Positions 25,632-34,415 of a stretch of 64,000 nt of DNA are shown in pieces. The DNA is from RH-AL1 sp965249685 (GTDB taxonomy: Bacteria > Pseudomonadota > Alphaproteobacteria > Rhizobiales > Beijerinckiaceae): positions 1,178,001-1,242,000 of the forward strand of contig CBDFMN010000003.1 in NCBI GenBank assembly GCA_965249685.1, written 5' to 3'. A program made the position numbers and the translations under genes. Below the pieces are notes generated by a model. The model was not told the DNA's origin. It made no database searches and saw nothing but the letters and a program-made list of their open reading frames with translations. The first letter of the stretch is position 1. Every line of letters begins with the position of its first letter.

Positions 25632-26006
25632 ATGACCCCATCAGATTTAACAAAACAAGCCAAATTGTGGATCGCGCTACATCATGCCGATCTGCAGAAA
25701 CCAGACGAGCATTACGGGTTTGAAGCTATAGAGACTTTCTATAATTTAAAGCACGAAGATGTTGACGCGTATTGGCAGCTCATTTGTGAGATATATAAAC
25801 TGGACTCAAGCGACGAAATACTATCAAATCTTGGGGCTGGCCCCTTAGAAGACTATATTGCTCTTTTTGGGCGAGAAAATCTGTCTAAGATTAGATTAGA
25901 GGCGCAAGATCCAAGATTCAGACGTGCTTTAGGAGTGGTTTGGAAGGGGAAAATAGCAGATGATGTTTGGCATGAGATAGTCAAGATTGCCGATAAATCC
26001 TGGTAA
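25632..26006 (+). CDS. DUF6869-like protein, putative immunity protein
   Basis: 124 residues, AT-rich. The block LGAGPLEDYIALFGRENL followed by DPRFRRALGVVWKG matches the pattern of DUF6869-type proteins (AAGPLEDLL..HG, then DPRFRRAL..VW). Such proteins often lie next to secreted toxins. It starts 2 bp after the Rhs fragment 2 stop, so translational coupling is likely. The immunity role is inferred from position. Confidence 0.65.
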   Translation: MTPSDLTKQAKLWIALHHADLQKPDEHYGFEAIETFYNLKHEDVDAYWQLICEIYKLDSSDEILSNLGAGPLEDYIALFGRENLSKIRLEAQDPRFRRALGVVWKGKIADDVWHEIVKIADKSW

Positions 26007-26187
26007 ATCAATCGTACATTTACTTTATCCGCTCGTAACGCCCGGGAGGCTAATGCTAAATGTTGAATACAGGGGAGAGTTCGCCACCGCTGTCTGTTCT
26101 TGGCTTTATGGATTAGGCGACATGATGATCTGGACGCCTTTGTAGAATGGTAGCGACCAGATGATCTGGTTCCACGCTATACTAATG

Positions 26188-26664
26188 AAAGATAAGCCGG
26201 TGCGAGGATTGCGTTATCAAAGACGAAGCTACAGTTCACTTGCTAACTCGCGAAGCAAAGGGTTCACCTTGGTCGAGGTTCTCGTCGTCCTTGCCATTAT
26301 GGGGCTTATAATCGGTCTCATGGGGCCTCGTGTCCTTGGATTCCTCGCAGATTCGAAAGCCAAGACCGCTCGGATCCAGGTCGAAAACCTTTCTAGCGCG
26401 ATCGACCTTTTCTACCTTGATAACGGCAAGTACCCGACTCGCTCGGAGGGACTCGTCGCCCTCGTGGAAAGACCTAACGACACACCATCCTGGAATGGGC
26501 CATATCTGAAGGGGAACAAAGTGCCAAGCGATCCGTGGGGCAAGGGCTACGTCTACCGCATTCCCGGACAGCAGGAACCTTACGATGTCCTCGTAGCCGT
26601 AACAGAGGCGGCTGTTTCCGGTAAAAATGGATCCGGAAAGGTCGAAGCCTCGATCATACGATAG
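26188..26664 (+). CDS. orphan type II secretion GspG-like major pseudopilin
   Basis: 158 residues. The class III prepilin signature is clear: SRSKG then FTLVEVLVVLAIMGLIIGLMG, with Glu at +5 and a 20-residue hydrophobic helix. The globular part has DLFYLDNGKYPTRSEGLVALVE and SDPWGKGYVYRIPG, both diagnostic of GspG. The C-terminus after EPYDVLVA diverges from the usual acidic calcium-binding tail, so it may be altered. No other secretion genes are nearby. ATG 26161 is an alternative start. Its end overlaps a decayed gene on the other strand. Confidence 0.85.
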   Translation, partial: KDKPVRGLRYQRRSYSSLANSRSKGFTLVEVLVVLAIMGLIIGLMGPRVLGFLADSKAKTARIQVENLSSAIDLFYLDNGKYPTRSEGLVALVERPNDTPSWNGPYLKGNKVPSDPWGKGYVYRIPGQQEPYDVLVAVTEAAVSGKNGSGKVEASIIR

Positions 26665-27101
26665 GGGAAGACGTGCGCTGGTGCTGCGGCGGAACGTCCG
26701 AAGAACGCGCCACGTCAGCCAGAACTTCATAGGGATAGAGCTCCAGAAAGTCGAAGTGCATCAGCAAACCGTGCCCGAAGTCATCGTGGAAGCCGACACC
26801 GTCCGCCATCTGCTCGGCCGTGACGCCGCGCCTGGCGAGCGCTTTCTTGATATAACCCGGTCGGTCGCCATGGTTTGGTGCATCCGCCATGGGTTTAAGG
26901 CCCGACGGCGCGTGCATGGGCACGTCGATCGCCTCGCTGAGCCGCCGCACATGCATCAACGACACCACGGTTGCGAGCTCGTCCGCGTGCCACTCGATGT
27001 CGCAATACTCCGAGATGGAGAGGCCAGCCCGCCGCCATAGTGGTGTCGGTCAAGCCCAGTTCCTGTCAGCGCGCTTCGATGGACTTGTTGACGTCTTCCA
27101 T
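26654..27101 (-). pseudogene. decayed double-XRE paralogue (stop plus frameshift)
   Basis: Starts as MEDVNKSIEAR, then an in-frame TGA at 27068-27066, then a frameshift near 27035; homology resumes as LSISEYCDIEWHADELA and continues VSLMHVRRLSEAIDVPMH, YIKKALARRGVTAEQMADG and YPYEVLADVARSSDVPPQH. Nearly the same protein as the intact gene at 27603-28052. The final LLGRFEE is lost. Third in a tandem array. Confidence 0.8.
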
Positions 27102-27128
27102 CACATGTATTTAATAGCGATCGTTGCT

Positions 27129-27570
27129 TCAGCTCTCGAATTTCCCGAGCAGATGGATTGGGGCACTTTGAGGTATTTAGCCACGTCCTCCAGAGCCGTG
27201 TAGGGATAGAGTTCGAGGTAACTTGAGTGGTTCTCGAGGTTTTGCACGAAGAACTCGTTCCAACCGGTGCCCTCGCTCATCGCCGCTACCGTGACGCCCA
27301 GCCTCTGGCGCGCGTCAGCGATATAGATTTTTTTGCGCCAATGGTCGGGAGCATCGCCGCACGCTTCGAGGCCGAACAGTTATGGACGGGAACGGCGATC
27401 GCTTCGGCGATGCGGCGAACGTACATGAACGGCGTGACCTCCTTTAGCTCGTCCTCACAGGCCTCGATGTCGCAGTACTCCGACCAGGAGAGGCCGACGC
27501 GACTGGGCATGTAGATGTCGTCCCAAACAAGCTGTTCACGCCGGCTCTTGATCAGCTTACTCACTTTCAT
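27129..27570 (-). pseudogene. decayed double-XRE paralogue (two frameshifts)
   Basis: Begins KVSKLIKSRREQLVWDDIYM and LSWSEYCDIEACEDELKEV. A one-base loss near 27380 (after VPVHN) breaks the frame; in the next frame it continues LFGLEACGDAPDHWRKKIYI, RLGVTVAAMSEGTGWNEFF and YPYTALEDVAKYLKVPQ. A second slip precedes HLLGKFES and TGA. LFGLEACGDAP is closer to the four-unit protein at 21226-22203 (LFGLEACDDAP) than to its neighbours. Second in the array, 32 bp after the intact copy. Confidence 0.8.
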
Positions 27571-27602
27571 GGAAAGCCCCCCGAGGCACTGCTCTCCGCA
27601 TA

Positions 27603-28052
27603 TTATTCTTCAAATCTTCCCAGCAGGTGAAACGGTGGCACCTTCAGGTAATCGGCCACCATCTTCAGAACTTCGTACGGATAAAGCTCCAGGAAATTTG
27701 AGTGTATCACCAAAGCCTGTCCGAAATGATCGTGAAAGCCGACGCCGTCTGCCATCTGCTCGGCAGTGACGCCGCGCTTGGCGAGAGCCTGCTCAATATA
27801 CTCCGATCGGCGCCAGTGGATTGGCGCGTCTGCCACAAGTTGGAGGTCGAACAACGCGTGCACGGGCACGTCGATCGCCTCGCTAAGCCGCCTTACGTAC
27901 ATCAATGGCGTGATGGTCGCGAGCTCGTCCGCGTGCCACTCGATGTCGCAATACTCCGAGATAGAAAGACCCGCCCGTCGCGCCATGTAGGCCTCTGTCC
28001 AACCAAGCTTCCGCCGCCGCGCTTCGATGAACTTGTTGACTTCTGTCATCAT
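27603..28052 (-). CDS. double-XRE-domain protein, putative immunity or regulatory partner
   Basis: 149 residues made of two XRE-like helix-turn-helix units: RRRKLGWTEAYMARRAGLSI to RRLSEAIDVPVHALF, and YIEQALAKRGVTAEQMADGV to KMVADYLKVPPFHLLG. Its ATG overlaps the TGA of the upstream toxin-like gene (ATGATGA), implying coupled translation. Two decayed relatives follow in tandem. It could be an immunity protein, an antitoxin-type regulator, or both; nothing in the sequence decides. Confidence 0.75.
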   Translation of the reverse strand: MMTEVNKFIEARRRKLGWTEAYMARRAGLSISEYCDIEWHADELATITPLMYVRRLSEAIDVPVHALFDLQLVADAPIHWRRSEYIEQALAKRGVTAEQMADGVGFHDHFGQALVIHSNFLELYPYEVLKMVADYLKVPPFHLLGRFEE

Positions 28053-29068
28053 GGGATACCCGGTACCGGTACGAGTTCTTCTATTATAGGCCCTTTAATC
28101 GATGGGCCGAATTGCGGTGTTTCTGGAATAGTCGGAACGATCGGAGGACGAGCTGGAGTAAGCTCGTGAGGTGTTACATATAAGCTATCCGGAGATGTCC
28201 AAGGTTTCGCATCACCGCTCGGATCTACAGGCCCTTGTTTTCCATAGGCTGGTTGCTTCTGGCCAGGACGACGTTTCGACGAGCCGCCAGGCCACTGGCC
28301 CTCGTCGTTGTTGTCCGGACCTCGCACGTCCCAGTGTCGCCAATGGCCATCATCCTCCACATGCATGGTGTAATATCGGCCTTCTGGAGTCCGCAGCCGG
28401 ATCTTGCCATCGCGCGTGAGATCTTGCGTCCAAGTTTTCGGGTTGTAGCCCGGCGGCGGCGGCGGAAAGTCACCGTTCGCAGCCACTTGCACGCGGCCGT
28501 CTAGAGGCCGCGCCGCTTGGGACGGCGCCGGCTCGTCCCCGCCCTCGCCCCACCGACCACTCTCCCGGCCGTGCCCAGCGGGCACGCGCGGTTGGTCGGG
28601 ATCATAGGTGCGAGCCAGAGCGCTCGACCTCGCGGAGCCGTCTTGGTCCGCGAGGTCGAGCGCCTTTAAGAGCGCCAGTGGCGGCACGCCGCCATCGAGC
28701 GCCTGGCACGCAAGCTCCATCCGCAGCGCGATGGCGTCGGGCTCCGGCACGCGTGTCGGACTGGCGAAGGCGAGGCGCAGGTTGGCGAGCGCGTGGTCGC
28801 CGCGGCGCGCGTGAGCCGCCGCCTCGGCGATCGTCCGCAGGCGGTCAGGTGGCAGCCGCCCGCGAAAAGCGATCGCCAGCAGCGCTTCCGCACGCGGGTC
28901 CGGAGTCGCCGCGTCGGGAACCAGCGCGGTATGCGTCGCGAGGACCTGTCGTCCCAGAACCATGCCGGCGTCGCAAAAGAACAGGGTGTCGTCGGGGACG
29001 GACGCAATCCCCGATAAAGCCGCTACGTTTTTGACCAAACGAGCCCTGCCGTTGAGAGGTGATCGCAA
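28049..29068 (-). CDS. toxin-like protein with C-terminal polymorphic-toxin-type domain
   Basis: 339 residues from TTG 29068. The N-terminal ~150 residues are helical and GC-rich (ALLAIAFRGRLPPDRLRTIAE). A linker YDPDQPRVPAGHGRESGRWGE matches the 'RVPAG..GGQW' linker common before toxin or phage domains in this order. The C-terminal ~130 residues (YNPKTWTQDLTRDGKIRL, YYTMHVEDDGHWRHWDVRGP, GQWPGGSSKRRPGQKQ, VDPSGDAKPW) are basic and aromatic and recall small toxin tips; I cannot name the family with certainty. No signal peptide is seen. The stop overlaps the double-XRE gene. Confidence 0.6.
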   Translation of the reverse strand: MRSPLNGRARLVKNVAALSGIASVPDDTLFFCDAGMVLGRQVLATHTALVPDAATPDPRAEALLAIAFRGRLPPDRLRTIAEAAAHARRGDHALANLRLAFASPTRVPEPDAIALRMELACQALDGGVPPLALLKALDLADQDGSARSSALARTYDPDQPRVPAGHGRESGRWGEGGDEPAPSQAARPLDGRVQVAANGDFPPPPPGYNPKTWTQDLTRDGKIRLRTPEGRYYTMHVEDDGHWRHWDVRGPDNNDEGQWPGGSSKRRPGQKQPAYGKQGPVDPSGDAKPWTSPDSLYVTPHELTPARPPIVPTIPETPQFGPSIKGPIIEELVPVPGIP

Positions 29069-29169
29069 GGGTACGCCCTTGCGGGCCGATCGGGGAGCCC
29101 GCCGGCAGGCCGCCCACCGGACCGGAGCGGGAGCGCGGCAAGGCCGATCGAGCGAAACGCCTGCGCGCC

Positions 29170-29994
29170 TTAGTGGCGCCAGAACACCATCTGCGCCAGC
29201 GTCAGCAGGATCTCGGTGACGATCAGCACAACCACCGTGGTCTCCAGCCGCGTCGCGCGGTCGGCGTCGATGATGTCGGTTAGGGCGCTGGCGGTCTCGG
29301 CGACGACGTCGAGCTTGCGCTTCAGCGTCTCGGCGCGCTCCTTCAGCTCGTACTCGTCCTCCAGGCGGGCGTAGAGCCGCTCGAGGTCGGGACGGTCCCA
29401 GAGGACGTCGGGCTTCTCCTCCACCGCCACGCGGCCCGAGACGCGGTGCTGCACCAGCAGCGTCTGGCCGATGAGCTTCAGCATGGAGCGCCGCCGGCCA
29501 GGCGGGCGGCCGCGGGCGAAGAGTTGCGCGGCAAAGGGCTCGATGACGTCGAAGACGGCGTTGACCTCGCGCTCGTCGCGACCGAGCGACACCGTCTTCG
29601 CCAGAGCGTCGGCGACGACGAGCAGCCGCGCGGCGGACAGGTCGCGCAGGCTGATCGTGCCGCCGGGCGGGATCTTGTCCTCGTCCTCGGCGGAAATCTC
29701 GAGATAGGCGACCTCGTCGTCGACGTGGGCGTGCGGACCCGAGACGCGCAGCTTGACCTGGGCGAGAACCTCGTCCTCCTCCAGCGGCGAGAGGCCCACC
29801 ATCACCGCCACCCCGAAACGGTACAGGGCCACGAACCCGACGGCGCCGGCGCGGAACGCCAGCGGGTTGGAGGCGATCATGTCGGAACGCTCCAGGCCGG
29901 CCGCGTCGATGCGGTCGCCGAGCAGCAGGGCGCGCGCGGTCATCCGGCGGGCCCCACGTTCCTCAGGACGCGAGAAAGGGTCGTTGGCGGTCAT
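29170..29994 (-). CDS. RMD1/SIF2 (DUF155) family protein
   Basis: 274 residues. YRFGVAVMVGLSPLEEDEVL, ARLLVVADALAKTVSLGRDE and DVLWDRPDLERLYARLEDEYELKERAETL are family hallmarks, ending in a single transmembrane helix (VVVLIVTEILLTLAQMVFW). The eukaryotic homologue RMD1 is mitochondrial. Bacterial function is unknown. ATG 29994 is chosen. It is divergent from tsaB, 123 bp apart. Confidence 0.85.
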   Translation of the reverse strand: MTANDPFSRPEERGARRMTARALLLGDRIDAAGLERSDMIASNPLAFRAGAVGFVALYRFGVAVMVGLSPLEEDEVLAQVKLRVSGPHAHVDDEVAYLEISAEDEDKIPPGGTISLRDLSAARLLVVADALAKTVSLGRDEREVNAVFDVIEPFAAQLFARGRPPGRRRSMLKLIGQTLLVQHRVSGRVAVEEKPDVLWDRPDLERLYARLEDEYELKERAETLKRKLDVVAETASALTDIIDADRATRLETTVVVLIVTEILLTLAQMVFWRH

Positions 29995-30117
29995 GGCGCT
30001 ACGCGTAGCCGCAGACCGCGGCGGAGTCACGACGGCGCGCGGCGCCCGTTGTCCAAACATGTGGGAAGCCGAGCGGGGGATTTGCCGGCCGCCCGCAAAA
30101 CCGTCACAGTCGGTGCG

Positions 30118-30807
30118 ATGAAAATTCTTGCGATTGATACGGCGCTTCCGGCTGTCTCGGCCTGCGTCCTGAGCGAAGGCGCGACCGCGCCGGAGGCGGA
30201 GGAGACGCTCGGCATGGAGCGCGGCCACGCCGAGGCGCTGCTGCCGCTGATCGAGCGGGTCATGGCACAGGTCGAGGGCGGGTTCTCCGCCCTGGGCCGC
30301 GTCGCCGTCACCGTTGGCCCCGGCTCCTTCACGGGTCTGCGCGTCGGCATCGCCGCCGCCCGCGCCATAGCCCTCGCCTGGGAGGTGCCGGCCGTCGGCG
30401 TGTCGACGCTGGCCGCCCTGGCAGCGCCGCTGATCCTGGAGGAGAAGCCCGGCACCGTGGTGGTCGCGGTGGACGCGAGGCACGGCCACGTCTATTTCGC
30501 CGCCTTCCACGAGGACGGCCGGCTGCTGTTGGCGCCGCGGTTCGGCGACGTGCGCGAGGCGGTGGCCTCGCTCGGGCCGGGTCCGCTGCGGCTGGCGGGG
30601 TCCGGCGCCCCGATGCTGGCGATCCAGGCGTGGTCGCAGGGGCTCGCGGCCGAAATCGTCGGCGAGCGCATCGCGCCCGACATTGCCTTCGTCGCCCGCC
30701 TCGGCCTCTTGGCCGACCCGGCGACGGCGCCGGCCCGCCCGCTCTACCTCAAGGCGCCGGACGCCAAGCCTTCGGTGACCGCCCCATTGGCGCCAGAACC
30801 GGTCTGA
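30118..30807 (+). CDS. tsaB: tRNA threonylcarbamoyladenosine biosynthesis protein TsaB
   Basis: 229 residues. ILAIDTALPAVSACVL at the N-terminus, VTVGPGSFTGLRVGIAAARA and VVAVDARHGHVYFAAF are TsaB hallmarks of the ASKHA fold. TsaB dimerises with TsaD and, with TsaE, transfers the threonylcarbamoyl group to A37 of ANN-reading tRNAs. rimI starts 4 bp after its stop. Confidence 0.96.
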   Translation: MKILAIDTALPAVSACVLSEGATAPEAEETLGMERGHAEALLPLIERVMAQVEGGFSALGRVAVTVGPGSFTGLRVGIAAARAIALAWEVPAVGVSTLAALAAPLILEEKPGTVVVAVDARHGHVYFAAFHEDGRLLLAPRFGDVREAVASLGPGPLRLAGSGAPMLAIQAWSQGLAAEIVGERIAPDIAFVARLGLLADPATAPARPLYLKAPDAKPSVTAPLAPEPV

Positions 30808-30811
30808 GACG

Positions 30812-31294
30812 ATGTTTGGACTGTTCGAGAAGACCTTCGCGCCGCAGATCCGGCGGATCGGCGCCGAACACGGGGCGGAATGCGCCGCCCTGCATGCCGC
30901 GAGCTTCGCCTACGCCTGGCCGCAGGACGACCTCGAATCGCTGCTGCTGGCCTCTTCAACCGTCGGAGAGGGCGCGTTCGGCACAAAGAGCAACGACCTG
31001 CAGGGCTTCATCCTGTCCCGGCTCGTCGCCGACGAGGGGGAGGTGCTGGCTGTCGCGGTGGCGCCGCGCAAACGCGGACGCGGCATCGCCGGGCAGTTGC
31101 TGCGCGCCAACATCGCGCGGCTCTCGTTGCTGGGCGCCAAGACCCTCTTCCTCGAGGTCGAGGCGGAGAACCAAGCCGGGCTCGCGCTCTACCGGCGTTT
31201 CGCCTTCCAAGTCGTCGGCGAGCGCAAATCCTACTATCGCAAGGCCGACGGCTCGACCGCCCTGGCCTACATCATGCGCCGCTCCATCGACTGA
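30812..31294 (+). CDS. rimI: ribosomal-protein-alanine N-acetyltransferase
   Basis: 160-residue GNAT protein. The acetyl-CoA loop region is VAVAPRKRGRGIAGQLL, followed by LFLEVEAENQAGLALYRRFAF and the RKSYYRKADG motif of RimI. It acetylates the N-terminus of S18. Linkage to tsaB is conserved in proteobacteria. Confidence 0.92.
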   Translation: MFGLFEKTFAPQIRRIGAEHGAECAALHAASFAYAWPQDDLESLLLASSTVGEGAFGTKSNDLQGFILSRLVADEGEVLAVAVAPRKRGRGIAGQLLRANIARLSLLGAKTLFLEVEAENQAGLALYRRFAFQVVGERKSYYRKADGSTALAYIMRRSID

Positions 31295-31389
31295 TCGCCG
31301 GCTGGAAGATTAAAACGGCACCCCTGTTCTCATGGCGGGCAAAAGCGCTTAAATTAATCGGCGGAGCCCGGTGGGCACGACGGAGGCCT

Positions 31390-32871
31390 GTGTCAGAACT
31401 TCTCATGGCGGACTTGATGGAACGGCGCGACGCTGGGGATAGCGGCCCCGGCATGGCGCGCGGACCCCTCGCCAACGGCGGCGCGCCGACGCGGGACTCG
31501 GGCGTCCCAGCGCCCGGCCGCAAGGTCTTCGTCAAGTCCTACGGCTGCCAGATGAACGCCTACGACGCGACGCGCATGACCGACCTGCTCGAACCCGAAG
31601 GCTACACGGAGACGGAGACGATCGAGGAGGCCGACCTCGTCATCCTCAACACCTGCCACATCCGGGAACGCGCGTCCGAGAAGGTGTTCTCCGAGCTCGG
31701 CAAGATCCGCGACCTGAAATCCCAACGCAGCGCTTCCGGGCGGGCTACGCAGGTGGTGGTGGCCGGTTGTGTCGCGCAGGCGGAAGGGCAGGAGATCCTG
31801 AGACGGGAGCGCGCGGTCGACCTTGTCGTCGGTCCGCAGAGCTACCACCGCCTGCCCGCCTTGCTCGCCCGGTCCGGCCGAACCGTCGACACGGCTTTTG
31901 CGCTCGACGACAAGTTCGCCCATCTCCCGTCGGCGACCCCGCAGCAGGTGCGCGCGCGGGGCGTCACGGCCTTCCTCACCATCCAGGAGGGGTGCGACAA
32001 GTTCTGCACCTTCTGCGTCGTGCCTTACACGCGCGGGGCGGAGCTGTCGCGCCCGGTGGCGGACGTGTTGCGCGAGGCCACGGGCCTGGTGCGCGCCGGC
32101 GTGCGGGAGCTCACCCTGCTCGGCCAGAATGTCAACGGCTACCATGGTCGCGACGCGGCGGGCGCTCCGGTCGGGCTTGCCGCCCTCTGCGCGCGACTGG
32201 CGGCGATCCCCGGCCTGGCGCGCCTGCGCTACATGACGAGCCACCCCAACGACATGACACCCGACCTTATCGCCGCCCATCGCGACATGGGCGCGTTGAT
32301 GCCCTTCCTCCACCTGCCGGTGCAGTCCGGCTCGGACCGCATCCTCAAAGCGATGAACCGGCGGCACACGGCAGCCGATTACCGCGTCCACGTCGCGGCC
32401 ATTCGGCAGGCCCGGCCCGATATCGCGGTGTCGTCGGACTTCATCGTCGGCTTTCCCGGCGAGAGCGAAGAGGATTTTGGGGCGACACTCGACCTCATCC
32501 GTCAGGTGGGCTTCGCCAGCGGCTTCTTCTTCAAATATTCGCCGCGCCCCGGCACACCCGGCGCGGACCTGCCCGACCAGGTCGATGACGACACGATGAA
32601 GGATCGGCTCGCCCGGTTGCAGGATTTGGTGGAAGGCCAACGTCAGGCGTTCAACCGCAGCATGATCGGCCGCAAGCTGGAGGTCTTGATCGAGAAGCCG
32701 GGTCGCCATCAGGGCCAGCTCGTCGGCAAGTCACCCTATCTGCAGCCTGTCCTCGTCGACGGGTCCGCGCGTCTCGTCGGCACGGTGGTGACGGTGACGA
32801 TCACGGCCAACAGCACGAACGCGCTGTTCGGGACCTTGGCGGACGCCGGCGCTTCGATGCGGCGGGCCTGA
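31390..32871 (+). CDS. miaB: tRNA-2-methylthio-N6-isopentenyladenosine synthase
   Basis: 493 residues. The N-terminal MTTase domain has three cluster cysteines in SYGCQMNAYD, NTCHIRERASEKVF and VVAGCVAQAEG. The radical SAM motif is GCDKFCTFCVVPYTRG. FPGESEEDF and a C-terminal TRAM domain (IEKPGRHQGQLVGKSPYLQPV) complete it. It adds the methylthio group to i6A37. GTG 31390 follows GGAGG closely; ATG 31405 is an alternative. phoH starts 3 bp later. Confidence 0.96.
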   Translation: MSELLMADLMERRDAGDSGPGMARGPLANGGAPTRDSGVPAPGRKVFVKSYGCQMNAYDATRMTDLLEPEGYTETETIEEADLVILNTCHIRERASEKVFSELGKIRDLKSQRSASGRATQVVVAGCVAQAEGQEILRRERAVDLVVGPQSYHRLPALLARSGRTVDTAFALDDKFAHLPSATPQQVRARGVTAFLTIQEGCDKFCTFCVVPYTRGAELSRPVADVLREATGLVRAGVRELTLLGQNVNGYHGRDAAGAPVGLAALCARLAAIPGLARLRYMTSHPNDMTPDLIAAHRDMGALMPFLHLPVQSGSDRILKAMNRRHTAADYRVHVAAIRQARPDIAVSSDFIVGFPGESEEDFGATLDLIRQVGFASGFFFKYSPRPGTPGADLPDQVDDDTMKDRLARLQDLVEGQRQAFNRSMIGRKLEVLIEKPGRHQGQLVGKSPYLQPVLVDGSARLVGTVVTVTITANSTNALFGTLADAGASMRRA

Positions 32872-32874
32872 TCC

Positions 32875-33933
32875 ATGCGCCCTCCCCGTCCCCTGCCAAC
32901 CCTTGCAAGCCCCGTCGCCTTAGCCGGCGAACTGACGCTGACGTTTCCCGACAACCGCTACGCCTCCGCCCTCTTCGGCCAGTACGACCAGAACCTCGCG
33001 CGCCTTGAGCGCAGCCTGGGGATCGTCGCGCACGCGATCGGCAACCAGGTGTCCATCAAGGGGCCGCCCGAAGTCTGCGAGCGCGCGCGGCTCGTGCTTC
33101 AGGGTCTCTACGAGCGTATCAAGCTCGGGCAAACCATCACGCTCGGCGATATCGACGGGGCGGTCCAGGAAGGAGTGTTACAGGGTATGCTGTTCCCCAC
33201 CGGCGGCAACGGCGAGGAGAAGCCGGCCTTCGAACAGGTCGCGACGCGCAAGCGCGGCCCGGTCCGCGCCCGCAATGCCGCGCAGAACGTCTATCTCCGC
33301 GCGCTCAAGTCCCACGAACTCGTCTTGGCGGAGGGGCCGGCCGGCACCGGCAAGACGTGGCTCGCGGTCGGTCACGCCGTTTCGCTGCTGGAACAGGGGA
33401 CGGTCGAGCGGCTGATCCTGTCGCGGCCCGCGGTCGAAGCGGGCGAGCGGTTGGGCTTCCTGCCCGGCGACATGCGCGACAAGGTCGATCCCTATCTCCG
33501 CCCGATCTTCGACGCGCTCAACGACTTCATGGACCCGCGCATCGTCGAGCGCGGCATGCAGACCGGGATGATCGAGGTCGCGCCGCTCGCCTTCATGCGC
33601 GGGCGCACGCTTTCCAACGCCTGCGTGCTGCTCGACGAGGCGCAGAACGCGGCCTCCACCCAGATGAAGATGTTCCTGACGCGGCTTGGCGAGGGCTCGC
33701 GGATGATCGTGACCGGCGACCCGACGCAGATCGACTTGCCGCACGGCCAGCGATCGGGCCTGAGCGAGGCGATCTCGCTGCTGTCGGGCGTCGAAGGCGT
33801 CGGCCACGTCGTCTTCAGGGAAGGCGACGTCGTGCGCCACGACCTCGTGCGGCGCATCGTCGGCGCCTACGAAGGGGCGGCGCGCCGCGCGCAGGAAGCC
33901 GCGGCCTTGGCCTTCGAGAAGACGCCGCGATGA
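32875..33933 (+). CDS. PhoH family ATPase
   Basis: 352 residues. An N-terminal KH-like region (NQVSIKGPPEVCERARLVLQ) precedes the PhoH P-loop domain: GPAGTGKTWLA (Walker A), PRIVERGMQTG, ACVLLDEAQNA (Walker B) and MIVTGDPTQIDLP. PhoH/YbeZ proteins accompany YbeY in rRNA maturation and RNA quality control. It overlaps ybeY (ATGA). Confidence 0.95.
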   Translation: MRPPRPLPTLASPVALAGELTLTFPDNRYASALFGQYDQNLARLERSLGIVAHAIGNQVSIKGPPEVCERARLVLQGLYERIKLGQTITLGDIDGAVQEGVLQGMLFPTGGNGEEKPAFEQVATRKRGPVRARNAAQNVYLRALKSHELVLAEGPAGTGKTWLAVGHAVSLLEQGTVERLILSRPAVEAGERLGFLPGDMRDKVDPYLRPIFDALNDFMDPRIVERGMQTGMIEVAPLAFMRGRTLSNACVLLDEAQNAASTQMKMFLTRLGEGSRMIVTGDPTQIDLPHGQRSGLSEAISLLSGVEGVGHVVFREGDVVRHDLVRRIVGAYEGAARRAQEAAALAFEKTPR

Positions 33934-34415
33934 TTCCGGCGATCGCCATCACCGTGACCGACGAACGGTGGCGCTCCATCCCCGACCTGGAGGGTTTGGC
34001 CGGCACCGCCGTCGCGCAAGCCCTTGCCGAGAGCGGCGACGCCATGCCGGAGGCGGCCGAAGTCAGCATCCTGCTTTGCGACGACGCCTTCATCGCGACG
34101 CTCAACCAAAAGTGGCGCGGCGTGGCCATGCCGACCAACGTCCTCTCCTTCCCCGTCGATGTCGACACTCCCGCGCTGGGCGACATCGTGGTCGCCTACG
34201 AGACGGTCGCGCGCGAGGCGGCGGCGGAAGGCAAGAGCCTGCCCGACCACCTCTGCCACATGGTCGTCCACGGTTTTCTCCACCTCCTCGGTTTCGACCA
34301 CGACGACGACGACGAGGCCGAGGCCATGGAGGCGATGGAGACCCGGACCTTGGCGGCGCTCGGCATCGCCCCACCCTTCGCCACTGCCGCAGGGGGCGAA
34401 CGCCACCCCCGATGA
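33930..34415 (+). CDS. ybeY: endoribonuclease YbeY
   Basis: 161 residues. The zinc site is HMVVHGFLHLLGFDHDDD (H-x3-H-x5-H). GVAMPTNVLSFP and LGDIVVAYETV are conserved. It matures rRNA 3' ends and acts in ribosome quality control. It overlaps phoH upstream and the corC-like gene downstream by 4 bp each. Confidence 0.96.
   Translation: MIPAIAITVTDERWRSIPDLEGLAGTAVAQALAESGDAMPEAAEVSILLCDDAFIATLNQKWRGVAMPTNVLSFPVDVDTPALGDIVVAYETVAREAAAEGKSLPDHLCHMVVHGFLHLLGFDHDDDDEAEAMEAMETRTLAALGIAPPFATAAGGERHPR

Noticed and set aside
21000..29200. CRISPR array or integrated prophage in the accessory island
   Set aside because: No regularly spaced short repeats, and no integrase, terminase or structural phage genes; the repeats seen are Rhs core duplications.
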